Source: Paracoccaceae bacterium (GTDB lineage: Bacteria; Pseudomonadota; Alphaproteobacteria; Rhodobacterales; Rhodobacteraceae). Taken from it: DNA of 64,000 bases. The position numbers and the translations under genes were made by a program. The stretch is from contig WKFI01000021.1 of the NCBI GenBank assembly GCA_014872875.1, positions 62,001 through 126,000 of the forward strand, written 5' to 3'. Shown here piece after piece: positions 1 through 7,689 of this stretch (position 1 is the stretch's first letter; the number at the start of each line of letters is the position of its first letter). The notes under the pieces were generated by a model, which worked only from the letters and a program-made list of their open reading frames with translations, made no database searches and was not told the origin of the DNA.

Positions 1-453
1 AAGATCTGCCTTGGACCGAAAAAGGTGCTGGCCGTGTTCGGTGAACTGCACCCCAAAGTACTGGCCGAGATGGACATCAAGGGCCCGGCCGTTGCCTTCA
101 CCATTTGGCCGGACGAGGTGCCCTTGCCCCGCAAGAGCGCGACAACCCGCCCAGCCTTGCAACAGAGCGATTTGCAAGCGGTCGAGCGTGACTTTGCCTT
201 TGTCGTTGATGCCGATGTCGAAGCGCTGACGCTGGTCAATGCGGCGGCTGGCGCCGACAAGGCGCTGATTGAAGAGGTGCGGGTGTTTGATGAATTCATC
301 GGCGGATCGCTGGGCGAAGGAAAGAAATCCCTGGCCATCACGGTCCGGCTGCAACCTTCGGACAAAACACTGAAGGAAAAGGACATCGAAGCGGTGAGCG
401 AAAAGATCATCGCCAAAGTGACCAAGGCCACGGGCGGCACGTTGCGCGGCTGA
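1..453 (+). CDS. pheT: Phenylalanine--tRNA ligase beta subunit, C-terminal part (cut by window start)
   Basis: This is the last 150 codons of the beta subunit of phenylalanyl-tRNA synthetase, the cytoplasmic alpha2-beta2 enzyme that charges tRNA-Phe. The frame is open from base 1, and the true start lies outside the window. The visible part begins in the end of the catalytic-like core (LGPKKVLAVFGELHP) and finishes with the ferredoxin-fold anticodon-binding domain, roughly the last 95 residues, with the typical run RDFAFVVD, then VFDEFIG, GKKSLAITVRLQ and KTLKEKDI. The stop codon at 451-453 is followed at once by a strong hairpin terminator, so pheT ends its transcript here. The tail length fits the family and nothing looks damaged. 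Confidence 0.95.
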   Translation, partial: KICLGPKKVLAVFGELHPKVLAEMDIKGPAVAFTIWPDEVPLPRKSATTRPALQQSDLQAVERDFAFVVDADVEALTLVNAAAGADKALIEEVRVFDEFIGGSLGEGKKSLAITVRLQPSDKTLKEKDIEAVSEKIIAKVTKATGGTLRG

Positions 454-474
454 GGCCAACTTTGATGATCAATT

Positions 475-503
475 CAAAACGCGCCCTTTTGGGGCGCGTT
501 TTG
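475..503. terminator. Bidirectional rho-independent terminator between pheT and lysR
   Basis: The 12-base arm CAAAACGCGCCC (475-486), the loop TTTT and the arm GGGGCGCGTTTTG form a near-perfect hairpin. Reading either strand gives A-rich and T-rich flanks. It serves pheT on the plus strand and the convergent lysR gene on the minus strand. Confidence 0.85.
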
Positions 504-507
504 CATT

Positions 508-1392
508 TCAGCGACTCAGAAAATCGGAAAGAAGGTCAAAGACCAGCCGAATACGGCGACTGGTGTGCAGCTCTCGGTGACAGGTCAGCCAGACTGGGAA
601 CAGGATCGGCGGCATTGCTGGCAGAACCTGCTCGATCCCAGGTGTGGACCGCCCGACCTGAGCGGACATAGGCGATATGCCGAAGCCCTGTTTGACGTAT
701 TCCCAAGCCACGACACCGCTTTGGGTCTGCAGTCGAAAATTGGATGGGCCCAGATGTATGCCCAGCGGGTTCAGGAACTTGATCATCCGCTCGGGATCGC
801 CTGGCCCGATGAAATCGTGGTCGGCTAGATCGGATGTGCTGGCAGGGCGACCTGCTCGATCCAGATAGCTTTTGGAGGCATAGAAGTAACCTTCGGCCTC
901 TTGCACCAATCGGGCGATCAGATCCGGTTGATCGGGGCGCACGTGGCGGATCGCGATATCGGCCTCCCGGCGCATCAGATCCCGGATGTCATTGGCGGCG
1001 ACGACGTCAATGCGCAGTTTTGGAGCCTGTTCCTGCACGGCTCGCAAAAGATCCGGCAGAATAAAGGCCGACATGACGTCGCTGGCCGTGATCCTTACGA
1101 GGCCCTCGATTGATTGGGACTGGCCCAAGGCGGTCAGCGAGATCTGGGTGGCGGCCAACCCCATGGGGCGCGTGTGTTCAAGCAAATCGGCGCCGAGCTG
1201 GGTCAACACCAGCGTGCGCCCGACTCTCTCGAACAGCAGAACGCCAAGTTCCTGTTCAAGCGCGGCGACCTGACGGCTGAGCGTTGGCTGCGTCAGGCCC
1301 AAGTGTCGCGCAGCAGCCGACAAGGATCCCTGTTCGGCAGTTGCAAGGAACGCGCGCAGGTGATTCCAGTCCATCTGTAACGAGTTATTCAT
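508..1392 (-). CDS. LysR-family transcriptional regulator
   Basis: A 294-residue DNA-binding regulator. An N-terminal winged helix-turn-helix (about residues 8-66, with FLATAEQGSLSAAARHLGLTQ and LSRQVAALEQELG) is followed by a LysR-type effector-binding domain (about 92-290). Size and architecture match typical LysR proteins. It is divergent from a small SAM methyltransferase 84 bp away, so by the usual LysR logic it probably controls that gene and itself. The first ATG gives MNNSLQ; a second ATG six codons later (start at 1374) gives MDWNHLRAF, which is a common beginning for this family, and neither has a clear ribosome binding site. The inducer cannot be read from sequence. Confidence 0.9.
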   Translation of the reverse strand: MNNSLQMDWNHLRAFLATAEQGSLSAAARHLGLTQPTLSRQVAALEQELGVLLFERVGRTLVLTQLGADLLEHTRPMGLAATQISLTALGQSQSIEGLVRITASDVMSAFILPDLLRAVQEQAPKLRIDVVAANDIRDLMRREADIAIRHVRPDQPDLIARLVQEAEGYFYASKSYLDRAGRPASTSDLADHDFIGPGDPERMIKFLNPLGIHLGPSNFRLQTQSGVVAWEYVKQGFGISPMSAQVGRSTPGIEQVLPAMPPILFPVWLTCHRELHTSRRIRLVFDLLSDFLSR

Positions 1393-1440
1393 GCAATTAT
1401 GTATAAGGGAGTTGCAAATTTTCGCAATTTTGCATTGATC
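1393..1440. promoter_or_regulatory. Repeated GCAA motifs in the lysR/methyltransferase divergent promoter
   Basis: The 84-bp divergent spacer carries GCAATTAT (from 1393), TTGCAAATTTT (from 1412), CGCAATTTT (from 1423) and TGCATTGA (from 1431). The AT-rich elements at 1414 and 1424 are ten bases apart, one helical turn, and the one at 1393 is 21 bases further upstream. This fits tandem contacts by a LysR tetramer, but no perfect T-N11-A palindrome stands out. Confidence 0.4.
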
Positions 1441-1476
1441 TGTGCATGCCTATCTACCGGGCAAAGGAGATATGTC

Positions 1477-2109
1477 ATGAACAGTACTGCCCGGTTTTGG
1501 GACGGCATCGCCGAGAAATATGCCCGCTCCCCAATCAAGGACCAAACGTCCTATGCCTACACTTTGGAACGCACGGCCTCTTATCTGAAATCAACCGACC
1601 GCGTTTTGGAATTGGGCTGCGGAACAGGGACCACCGCTTTGAAGCTGGCCGGAGGCGTTGCCGAAATTGTCGCAACCGATGTGTCGTCAGGTATGATTGC
1701 TGTCGCGCATCGCAGGGCAAAAGAACAAGGCACGCAGAACGTGACGTTCGAATCCTGCCCTGCGGAAACTCCGCCCCAAGGGCCGTTTGATGCGGCGCTG
1801 GCCTTCAATCTGTTGCATTTGGTCGAAGATCTGGACGCGACTCTGCAGCGCGCGCGTGACAGCTTGAAACCCGGCGGGCTGTTGATCTCCAAGACCTTCT
1901 GCACGCCGAAGGGTGGCGCGAGTTTCAAGTATCGCATCATGCGGGTGGCACTGCCTGTGATGCAGTTCTTTGGGCGAGCGCCTTTTGTGCGCTTTATATC
2001 AGCCGATGAGCTTGACAGGGCGGTTGAACGAGCGGGTTTCGAATTGATTGAAAGGGAGAGTTTCCCTCAAACGGACGCACGCCGGTTTCTTGTTGCGCGG
2101 CGGGTTTGA
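1477..2109 (+). CDS. Class I SAM-dependent methyltransferase
   Basis: A 210-residue cytoplasmic methyltransferase of the Rossmann-fold class. Motif I, VLELGCGTG, lies at residues 43-51. An acidic residue that would bind the ribose of SAM follows in IVATDVSSGM, then FDAALAFNLLHLV (motif II region) and LKPGGLLISKTF (motif III). The start was placed at the ATG at 1477 because a strong AAAGGAGA ribosome binding site lies 7-8 bases upstream; an earlier in-frame ATG at 1399 has none. The C-terminal third (MQFFGRAPFVRFISADEL) resembles SAM methyltransferases acting on small molecules. The substrate is unknown. It is divergent from the LysR gene and probably its target. Confidence 0.88.
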   Translation: MNSTARFWDGIAEKYARSPIKDQTSYAYTLERTASYLKSTDRVLELGCGTGTTALKLAGGVAEIVATDVSSGMIAVAHRRAKEQGTQNVTFESCPAETPPQGPFDAALAFNLLHLVEDLDATLQRARDSLKPGGLLISKTFCTPKGGASFKYRIMRVALPVMQFFGRAPFVRFISADELDRAVERAGFELIERESFPQTDARRFLVARRV

Positions 2110-2175
2110 CAAATGCCGTCGAAACGGGCTTCTGGGGCGTGATCCCGGTGCGGGACAAGACAACAGGAGAGCGTT

Positions 2176-2625
2176 ATGACATTGAAAGTGTACCTGTCTG
2201 GTGAAATCCACACCGACTGGCGTGAACGGATTATTGATGGCGCGGCGGGCATGGACGTGTCGTTCAACAGCCCCGTGACGGATCACGCCGCCAGCGACGA
2301 TTGCGGCGTCCGCATCTTGGGCGAAGAGCCGAACAAGTATTGGCACGACCACAAAGGCGCAATGGTCAACGCGATCCGGACCCGCAAGGGAATTTCGGAC
2401 GCGGATGTGGTGGTGGTTCGGTTCGGCGAGAAGTACAAGCAATGGAACGCAGCCTTTGACGCGGGGTATGCCGCGGCTTTGGGTAAATCGTTGATTGTTC
2501 TTCACGGTCCCGACCATCAACATGCGTTGAAAGAGGTAGATGCCGCAGCTCTGGCCGTGGCCGAACACCCTGAACAGGTCGTTGATGTCCTGCGGTATGT
2601 ACTGACAGGCAGCCTGCCCGGCTGA
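2176..2625 (+). CDS. YtoQ family protein
   Basis: A 149-residue protein matching the YtoQ family, whose members have a fold like nucleoside 2-deoxyribosyltransferases; no reaction is established for the family. The run KVYLSGEIHTDWR at the N-terminus, the GEEPNKYWHDHKGA segment and DVVVVRFGEKYKQWNAAFDAGYA are the recognisable parts. A good ribosome binding site (ACAGGAGAG) precedes the ATG at 2176. It starts 66 bp after the methyltransferase on the same strand and may be cotranscribed with it. There is no signal peptide or membrane segment, so it is predicted cytoplasmic. The function call stays at family level. Confidence 0.85.
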   Translation: MTLKVYLSGEIHTDWRERIIDGAAGMDVSFNSPVTDHAASDDCGVRILGEEPNKYWHDHKGAMVNAIRTRKGISDADVVVVRFGEKYKQWNAAFDAGYAAALGKSLIVLHGPDHQHALKEVDAAALAVAEHPEQVVDVLRYVLTGSLPG

Positions 2626-2904
2626 GCACAGTTGGTCCATCATCTTTGAACAGCTCACACTTCAGGCATGCCTGTGCGGTTGACTTGGCTTTTCCAATGT
2701 CGAGATCGGCGCTGCTTGGGTTGACGTAGGGTTAGCGTTTTCTGCTGCGGATTTTTCCCACTGAATTGCTAATCTTCGGTCGTTACCAGCACGAAACAGC
2801 GCAAATCACGTGGCAATGGTTTGCGCGAAACAGGCCAGGTGATCAGTCTCCCTCAGGGGACGCCCAGCCAGAAATGGTCAAGAACAAAAAGGAGACCGAG
2901 GGGA

Positions 2905-3711
2905 ATGGAACAGATGATGGAACAAACTGCGGCCTATGGTCCTGTGATCATGAACGGAGCCAAAGCGCTTGTCGTTTTGATTCTGGGATGGATTGCCGCG
3001 GGCATGATCAGCGGTGCGGTCAGGCGAAGGATTCTGTCCCGGCCCGAGATTGACCCGACCTTGGGCGGGTTTGCGGCCAGTGTCGTGCGTTGGACGATAT
3101 TGGCAATCGTTCTGGTTGCAGTTCTTGGGATCTTCGGGATCGAGGCGACGAGCCTGGTTGCGATGCTGGGCGCCGCAACGCTGGCCATCGGCCTGGCTCT
3201 GCAAGGCACGCTCAGCGATCTGGCGGCAGGCTTCATGCTGATCCTGTTCCGGCCCTACAAGATTGGTCAGTATGTGGATATTGGCGGAACGGCTGGCACG
3301 GTCAAAGATCTGAACCTCTTTGTTACTGAAATGGTGACTCCGGACAATGTCCAGATCATCATTCCCAACGGCCAGGCCTGGGGTTCGATCATCACCAATT
3401 ATTCGCATCACGACACGCGCCGCGTCGATCTGGTGTTTGGCATTGATTACGGGGACAACGCGGATCAGGCGATGGAGCTCATCCTGGAACTGGCGCGCGC
3501 CGATGAACGTATCCTGGCAGATCCCGAGCCTTGGGTGCGCGTTACCAATTTGGGCGACAGCTCGGTCGATCTGACGGCGCGGCTCTGGTGTCAAGCCGCG
3601 GATTACTGGGATCTGAAATTTGAAATGACCAAGGCGGTCAAGGAAGCCTTTGATGCCAAGGGCGTGTCGATCCCTTACCCACACACGGTCGAGATCCAGA
3701 AAAAGGGCTGA
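2905..3711 (+). CDS. Small-conductance mechanosensitive channel, MscS family
   Basis: A 268-residue inner-membrane channel that opens under membrane tension to release solutes on hypo-osmotic shock. Three hydrophobic helices occupy about residues 15-35, 58-78 and 84-110. The third is the pore helix with the Gly/Ala-rich pattern LGAATLAIGLALQGTLSDLAAG, followed by the FRPYKIGQYVDIGGTAGTV beta domain and the C-terminal alpha/beta domain. The length fits the minimal MscS form. The ATG at 2905 was chosen because GGAGACCGAGGGG lies just upstream and translation then starts shortly before the first helix; an in-frame ATG at 2821 would add an atypical basic leader. It stands alone between the YtoQ gene and the convergent ald gene. 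Confidence 0.9.
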   Translation: MEQMMEQTAAYGPVIMNGAKALVVLILGWIAAGMISGAVRRRILSRPEIDPTLGGFAASVVRWTILAIVLVAVLGIFGIEATSLVAMLGAATLAIGLALQGTLSDLAAGFMLILFRPYKIGQYVDIGGTAGTVKDLNLFVTEMVTPDNVQIIIPNGQAWGSIITNYSHHDTRRVDLVFGIDYGDNADQAMELILELARADERILADPEPWVRVTNLGDSSVDLTARLWCQAADYWDLKFEMTKAVKEAFDAKGVSIPYPHTVEIQKKG

Positions 3712-3781
3712 CCCGGTCAAGCGGGTCTTTGCAGCTCAAAGAGCCTTCCGGAAAAGCGTTGCGCCCGATCAAGGGCGCAAC
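3710..3781. terminator. Two hairpins between the convergent mscS and ald genes
   Basis: GACCCG(3710-3715)...CGGGTC(3722-3727)TTT directly follows the mscS stop. A second, stronger stem, GTTGCGCCC(3758-3766)/GGGCGCAAC(3773-3781), is followed by GCTTTT on the minus strand and probably ends ald. Confidence 0.55.
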
Positions 3782-3804
3782 AAAAAATGTACAGATGCCG
3801 AAGG

Positions 3805-4920
3805 TTATTTCAGCATCAGGCTGGGCGAAACAACGTCGATTCCCAGAGCCTTGCCAACCGCATAATAGGTCAGCTTGCCTGCGTGTACGTTCAGACCGTT
3901 CAGCAGGTGCGGATCATCGGCACAGGCCTGTTTCCAACCTTTGTTGGCCAGATTGAGCATGAAGGGCAAAGTGGCGTTGCCCAGTGCCTGGGTCGAGGTG
4001 CGAGCTACGGCGCCCGGCATGTTGGCCACGCAGTAGTGCATGATGCCGTCCACGTCATAGATCGGATCGGCGTGGGTGGTCGCTTTCGAGGTCTCAAAAC
4101 AGCCGCCCTGGTCGATGGCAACGTCCACCAGAACTGCGCCAGGCTTCATTTCGGACAGTTGAGCGCGCGAAACCAGTTTCGGTGCTGCGGCACCCGGGAT
4201 CAGAACCGCACCGATTACCATGTCGGCGTCGCGTACCAGCTCGGCTGTGGCACCGGCGGTGGAGTACTGGTTCTTGAACTCGCGGCCGAACACGTCATCC
4301 AGATACTTCAGACGGGCCAGCGAACGGTCGAGGATGGTTACGTCTGCGCCCATGCCTGCAGCAACCTTGGCTGCGTGGGTGCCGACTACGCCGCCACCGA
4401 TCACGACCACTTTCGCCGGAGCAACACCGGGCACGCCGCCCATCAGTACGCCACGGCCGCCATTGGCCTTTTGCAGGGTGTAGGCGCCGACCTGAGGGGC
4501 CAGACGACCGGCCACTTCGGACATCGGGGCCAGCAGGGGGAGGCCGCCACGGTCGTCGGTCACGGTTTCATAGGCAATTGCGGTGCAGCCTGATTCCAGC
4601 AGGTCATGGGTCTGCTCCGGATCGGGTGCGAGGTGCAGGTAGGTGAACAGCAGCTGGCCTTCGCGCAGCATCTTGCGCTCGATTGCCTGGGGCTCTTTCA
4701 CCTTTACGATCATGTCGGCGGTGGCGAAGATCTCTTCCGCGGTGTCAATGATCGCGGCGCCTGCGGCGACATAATCTTCGTCCGTGAAGCCTGCGCCAGC
4801 ACCGGCGCCCTTCTGGATGATCACGTCATGGCCGTTATTGACGGCTTCACGGGCGGCGTCCGGCGTCATGCCGACGCGGAATTCCTGAGGTTTGATTTCT
4901 GTGGGGCAACCGATTTTCAT
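3805..4920 (-). CDS. ald: Alanine dehydrogenase
   Basis: A 371-residue cytoplasmic NAD-dependent L-alanine dehydrogenase that interconverts L-alanine and pyruvate plus ammonia. Substrate-site residues are in place: Arg15 in EFRVGMTP, Lys75 in VKVKEP, His96 in TYLHLAPD and an Asp in VAIDQGG. The NAD-binding Rossmann motif reads [14 protein letters not shown] (about residues 170-183). The length is exactly that of the family. It is transcribed away from an Lrp/AsnC regulator with a 137-bp spacer that contains a palindrome, the usual layout for alanine-responsive control of ald. The start at 4920 gives the standard [13 protein letters not shown] beginning. Alanine catabolism is common in marine Rhodobacterales. 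Confidence 0.97.
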   Translation of the reverse strand: MKIGCPTEIKPQEFRVGMTPDAAREAVNNGHDVIIQKGAGAGAGFTDEDYVAAGAAIIDTAEEIFATADMIVKVKEPQAIERKMLREGQLLFTYLHLAPDPEQTHDLLESGCTAIAYETVTDDRGGLPLLAPMSEVAGRLAPQVGAYTLQKANGGRGVLMGGVPGVAPAKVVVIGGGVVGTHAAKVAAGMGADVTILDRSLARLKYLDDVFGREFKNQYSTAGATAELVRDADMVIGAVLIPGAAAPKLVSRAQLSEMKPGAVLVDVAIDQGGCFETSKATTHADPIYDVDGIMHYCVANMPGAVARTSTQALGNATLPFMLNLANKGWKQACADDPHLLNGLNVHAGKLTYYAVGKALGIDVVSPSLMLK

Positions 4921-5007
4921 GGCTTCATCTCCGAAACTATCTGTCTTTACGGTGCCGGAGGTGCGACAAAATGTGCTGCTTTTTTGAGCAGAATAAAAAC
5001 ATGCATT

Positions 5008-5022
5008 TCGAAGAATCTTCGA
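5008..5022. promoter_or_regulatory. Palindromic operator candidate for the Lrp-type regulator
   Basis: TCGAAGA-A-TCTTCGA is a perfect 7-base inverted repeat with one central base, located 36 bp before the regulator start and 88 bp before ald. A second inverted repeat, CTGCT (4976-4980)/AGCAG (4987-4991), lies closer to ald. The size and position suit an Lrp/AsnC dimer site; binding is inferred. Confidence 0.5.
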
Positions 5023-5057
5023 CTATGTTTTAAGAAATCAGGAGAAGCTTCGCAAAT

Positions 5058-5516
5058 ATGTCCATTGATGAAACGGATCGTCGCATACTCTCGGTGTTGC
5101 AGCAGAAGGGGCGGATTTCAAATGCCGAATTGTCGGATCGGGTGAATCTGTCGCCGTCGGCCTGCCACAGGCGGGTCCAACGGTTGGAGGCGGAAGGATT
5201 CATTCGCGACTATGTTGCTTTGCTGGATTCCCGCAAGATGAATTTACCGACCACGGTTTTTGTCGAGATCACATTGTCGGGACAGGCGGATGAGGTTCTG
5301 GACGCTTTCGAACGGGCGGTGTCCCGGATCCCGGACGTGCTGGAATGCCACCTGATGGCTGGCACAGCAGACTACATCCTCAAGGTCGTGGCCGAAAACA
5401 CCGAAGACTTTGCGCGCATCCACCGTCAGCACCTGTCCCGACTGCCCGGCGTGGCGCAGATGCAGTCAAGCTTTGCCCTGCGCACGGTGTTCAAGACAAC
5501 GGCCCTGCCGGTCTGA
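5058..5516 (+). CDS. Lrp/AsnC family transcriptional regulator (probable ald regulator)
   Basis: A 152-residue DNA-binding protein. An N-terminal helix-turn-helix (about residues 4-60, with DETDRRILSVLQQKGRISNAEL and LSPSACHRRVQRLEAEGFI) is joined to a RAM/ligand-binding domain (about 65-145, with VFVEITLSGQ, VLECHLMAGTADYILKVV and LPGVAQMQSSFALRTV). It is divergent from ald, and by analogy to AldR/Lrp-type regulators it probably senses alanine and adjusts ald. The ATG at 5058 follows a GGAGAAG sequence. Only 6 bp separate its stop from the convergent CPBP protease stop. Confidence 0.92.
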   Translation: MSIDETDRRILSVLQQKGRISNAELSDRVNLSPSACHRRVQRLEAEGFIRDYVALLDSRKMNLPTTVFVEITLSGQADEVLDAFERAVSRIPDVLECHLMAGTADYILKVVAENTEDFARIHRQHLSRLPGVAQMQSSFALRTVFKTTALPV

Positions 5517-5522
5517 AACCTT

Positions 5523-6362
5523 TCAGGCGGCCGCCGGATAGGTGAACAGCAACAGGTGCGCCAAGTTGAAGCCGAAATGCAGCCAGATGGCCGGGCTCAG
5601 CCGATTGCTCGCGTGCATCGCCAATCCGCAGGCCAAACCCAGAAGCGAGGCAAATGCGATGAGGGCCAAGCCGCCGGGAAAATGGGCAAGACCAAACAGA
5701 AGGCTGGCGAGACCAATCCCGCGGACTGGTCCGAGGTTCTCGATCAATAAGCGCTGCAGGTAGCCACGAAAAAAAGCCTCTTCAACAAGGCAGGTTTGCA
5801 ACAGGTTCGCAAGGACGAACAGCAGGAGCCATGTTGGCAGGGCAGGCTCCCATTTGATGGCGTGCGCGGCAGCAGCCAGCGGCAGCAAAACCGCAGCCAG
5901 TAAGACGGCAGAGCCCAGCAGAGCGGGACGGATCCTTGCCGCACCACCCATGACCTGTGGCCACGCCAGGATCAGAGCAAACAGCAACAGCGGTTTGTCA
6001 AAGTTCAGATACAGGGTGTAGGGCGTGCTGTCGGGGCCGGATTGGACCTCCTCAAGGACAGGAATATTGTGGAAGCCGGGGATCAGATGCGCGGCCAAGG
6101 CAATGGCCCAAAAAATGAACGCCGCGTGCCCCGCGACGTGTTTCCAGCCCGTCATTCGCGGGAGCGCCCAAGCCATCGCAATTCCCGCCAGGGTCAACGC
6201 GGCGGCAGGTAGTTGCACCAATCCAGCCGCCAAAGCCGCAAGCGTCCAGAACACCAAAGCGATCCAAGCCGCGACACGAAATCCCAGCCAGATCAGCACC
6301 AATCCACTTGCCAACACAAGCCAGGGCCAAAGAACGTTCAATTGATCGAGAAGAAAGCTCAT
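5523..6362 (-). CDS. CPBP family intramembrane glutamic endopeptidase
   Basis: A 279-residue polytopic inner-membrane protein with about eight hydrophobic helices. The C-terminal half holds the three ABI/CPBP motifs: EEAFFRGYLQ (EExxxR), FGLAHFP (FxxxH) and HFGFN (HxxxN), which form the active site of Rce1-like intramembrane proteases. The N-terminal region adds several membrane segments of unknown role. The ATG at 6362 was chosen because it starts directly before the first helix (MSFLLDQLNVLWPW); an in-frame ATG at 6434 would add a polar extension with no ribosome binding site. The substrate is unknown. Bacterial members are often linked to bacteriocin self-protection, but nothing here shows that. 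Confidence 0.88.
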   Translation of the reverse strand: MSFLLDQLNVLWPWLVLASGLVLIWLGFRVAAWIALVFWTLAALAAGLVQLPAAALTLAGIAMAWALPRMTGWKHVAGHAAFIFWAIALAAHLIPGFHNIPVLEEVQSGPDSTPYTLYLNFDKPLLLFALILAWPQVMGGAARIRPALLGSAVLLAAVLLPLAAAAHAIKWEPALPTWLLLFVLANLLQTCLVEEAFFRGYLQRLLIENLGPVRGIGLASLLFGLAHFPGGLALIAFASLLGLACGLAMHASNRLSPAIWLHFGFNLAHLLLFTYPAAA

Positions 6363-6662
6363 GTGTCTGTTCGAGAACCTGCAAAACCCTCGCTGAGCTT
6401 TTCGAGATTTCACCGCGCCTTGCAAGCCCGTCAATGCGCAATCTGTCGATGAATCTTGCGCCAGATCAAAGCAACAGCACCGCGAACTGTGGCAATTAAA
6501 TGCGGTACTCTTGATTCATGTCTCGAACCGGCACAGGTTCAGGAATACCCGTCGCAAACATTCAGGAAAGAATGCGCGCCCTGCGTGCAAATTCCACAGT
6601 CGACATCAGAGTTTTACATGGCATCCTTACGGGATGCTGATCATTTGCAAAGGAGCCCACCC

Positions 6663-7580
6663 GTGACAGACGATTTCGAAACCACAACATTCGACTGGCT
6701 TGAAGCCGAGCTTCAGGACACGCTGGACGAGGATTTCGAGATCGAATTTGCCGAGCCAATGTTGTCGATGGAGCTGCGCAAGATCTATCGGGCGCAACAT
6801 CCCGAGATGTTGGATCGCAAAGTGTATTTCCGCAACCTGCTGCGCCTTCAGGCCGAACTGATCAAGCTTCAGGACTGGGTTCAGCATACCGGCGCCAAGG
6901 TCTGTGTGATCATGGAAGGCCGCGATTCGGCGGGCAAAGGGGGCGTGATCAAACGGATCACCCAACGTCTGAACCCGCGTGTGGCCCGCGTCGTTGCCTT
7001 GCCCGCTCCGAACCGACGGGAACAAAGCCAATGGTATTTCCAGCGTTATGTCCCGCACCTGCCGGCGGGTGGGGAAATCGTGTTGTTCGACCGTTCCTGG
7101 TATAATCGCGCCGGGGTCGAACGGGTGATGGGCTTTGCCAATGACGATCAAGTGGAACAGTTTTTTGAAGACGTGCCGGAATTCGAACGAATGCTGGTAC
7201 GCTCGGGGATAATTCTGCTCAAATACTGGTTCTCGATTACCGACGAAGAACAGCAGTTGCGCTTCCTGATGCGGATCCACGATCCGATGAAGCAATGGAA
7301 ACTGTCACCTATGGATCTGGAGAGCCGGATCCGGTGGGAGCAGTACACAAAAGCCAAAGAAGACATGTTTGCGCGCACCAATATCCCCGAAGCGCCTTGG
7401 TATATTGTCGAAGGCAATGACAAGAAGCGGGAACGGCTCAACTGTATCGAGCACCTCTTGTCCAAGATCCCGTATGAGGACGTGCCCAGCGACAAGGTCA
7501 ACCTGCCGGATCGGGAATACAACCCGGATTACGAACGCCGCGTATTGCCGGATGAGTTGCACGTACCAAAGATCTACTAA
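6663..7580 (+). CDS. ppk2: Polyphosphate kinase 2 family protein
   Basis: A 305-residue cytoplasmic kinase of the PPK2 family, which transfers phosphate between polyphosphate and nucleotides. Walker A is MEGRDSAGKGG (about residues 84-94) and Walker B with the lid start is LFDRSWYNRAGVE (about 141-153). QWYFQRYVPHLP, MDLESRIRWEQYTKAKEDM and APWYIVEGNDKKRERLN are typical of class I single-domain PPK2. The GTG at 6663 was chosen as start because AAAGGAG lies eight bases upstream. In-frame ATGs at 6618 and 6456 would add a leader without family resemblance. A strong terminator follows. It is divergent from the protease gene with 300 bp between starts. Confidence 0.93.
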   Translation: MTDDFETTTFDWLEAELQDTLDEDFEIEFAEPMLSMELRKIYRAQHPEMLDRKVYFRNLLRLQAELIKLQDWVQHTGAKVCVIMEGRDSAGKGGVIKRITQRLNPRVARVVALPAPNRREQSQWYFQRYVPHLPAGGEIVLFDRSWYNRAGVERVMGFANDDQVEQFFEDVPEFERMLVRSGIILLKYWFSITDEEQQLRFLMRIHDPMKQWKLSPMDLESRIRWEQYTKAKEDMFARTNIPEAPWYIVEGNDKKRERLNCIEHLLSKIPYEDVPSDKVNLPDREYNPDYERRVLPDELHVPKIY

Positions 7581-7624
7581 TGCACCGTCTGAACTGGCGC
7601 TGGCATAGCCTGCACACGGTAAAG

Positions 7625-7660
7625 CGCGCCTGCCGAAAGTAAGCGGCAGGCGCGTTGTTT
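7625..7660 (+). terminator. Rho-independent terminator after ppk2
   Basis: The arms CGCGCCTGCCG (7625-7635) and CGGCAGGCGCG (7644-7654) form a perfect 11-bp stem with an 8-base loop, followed by TTGTTT. It also lies beyond the convergent CAP gene and may serve both. Confidence 0.85.
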
Positions 7661-7689
7661 CGGAAACGATTCCGATCGACCGGAGTTAA

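Noticed and set aside
6449-6470. FNR-like TTGCGCCAGATCAA upstream of ppk2
   Set aside because: Two mismatches in one half-site and 200 bp from the start; weaker than the three accepted boxes.
6363-6662. Possible extra gene or N-terminal extension of PPK2 from 6456
   Set aside because: The extension has no PPK2 resemblance, and a clear ribosome binding site precedes the GTG at 6663; the 300-bp gap otherwise shows nothing recognisable.
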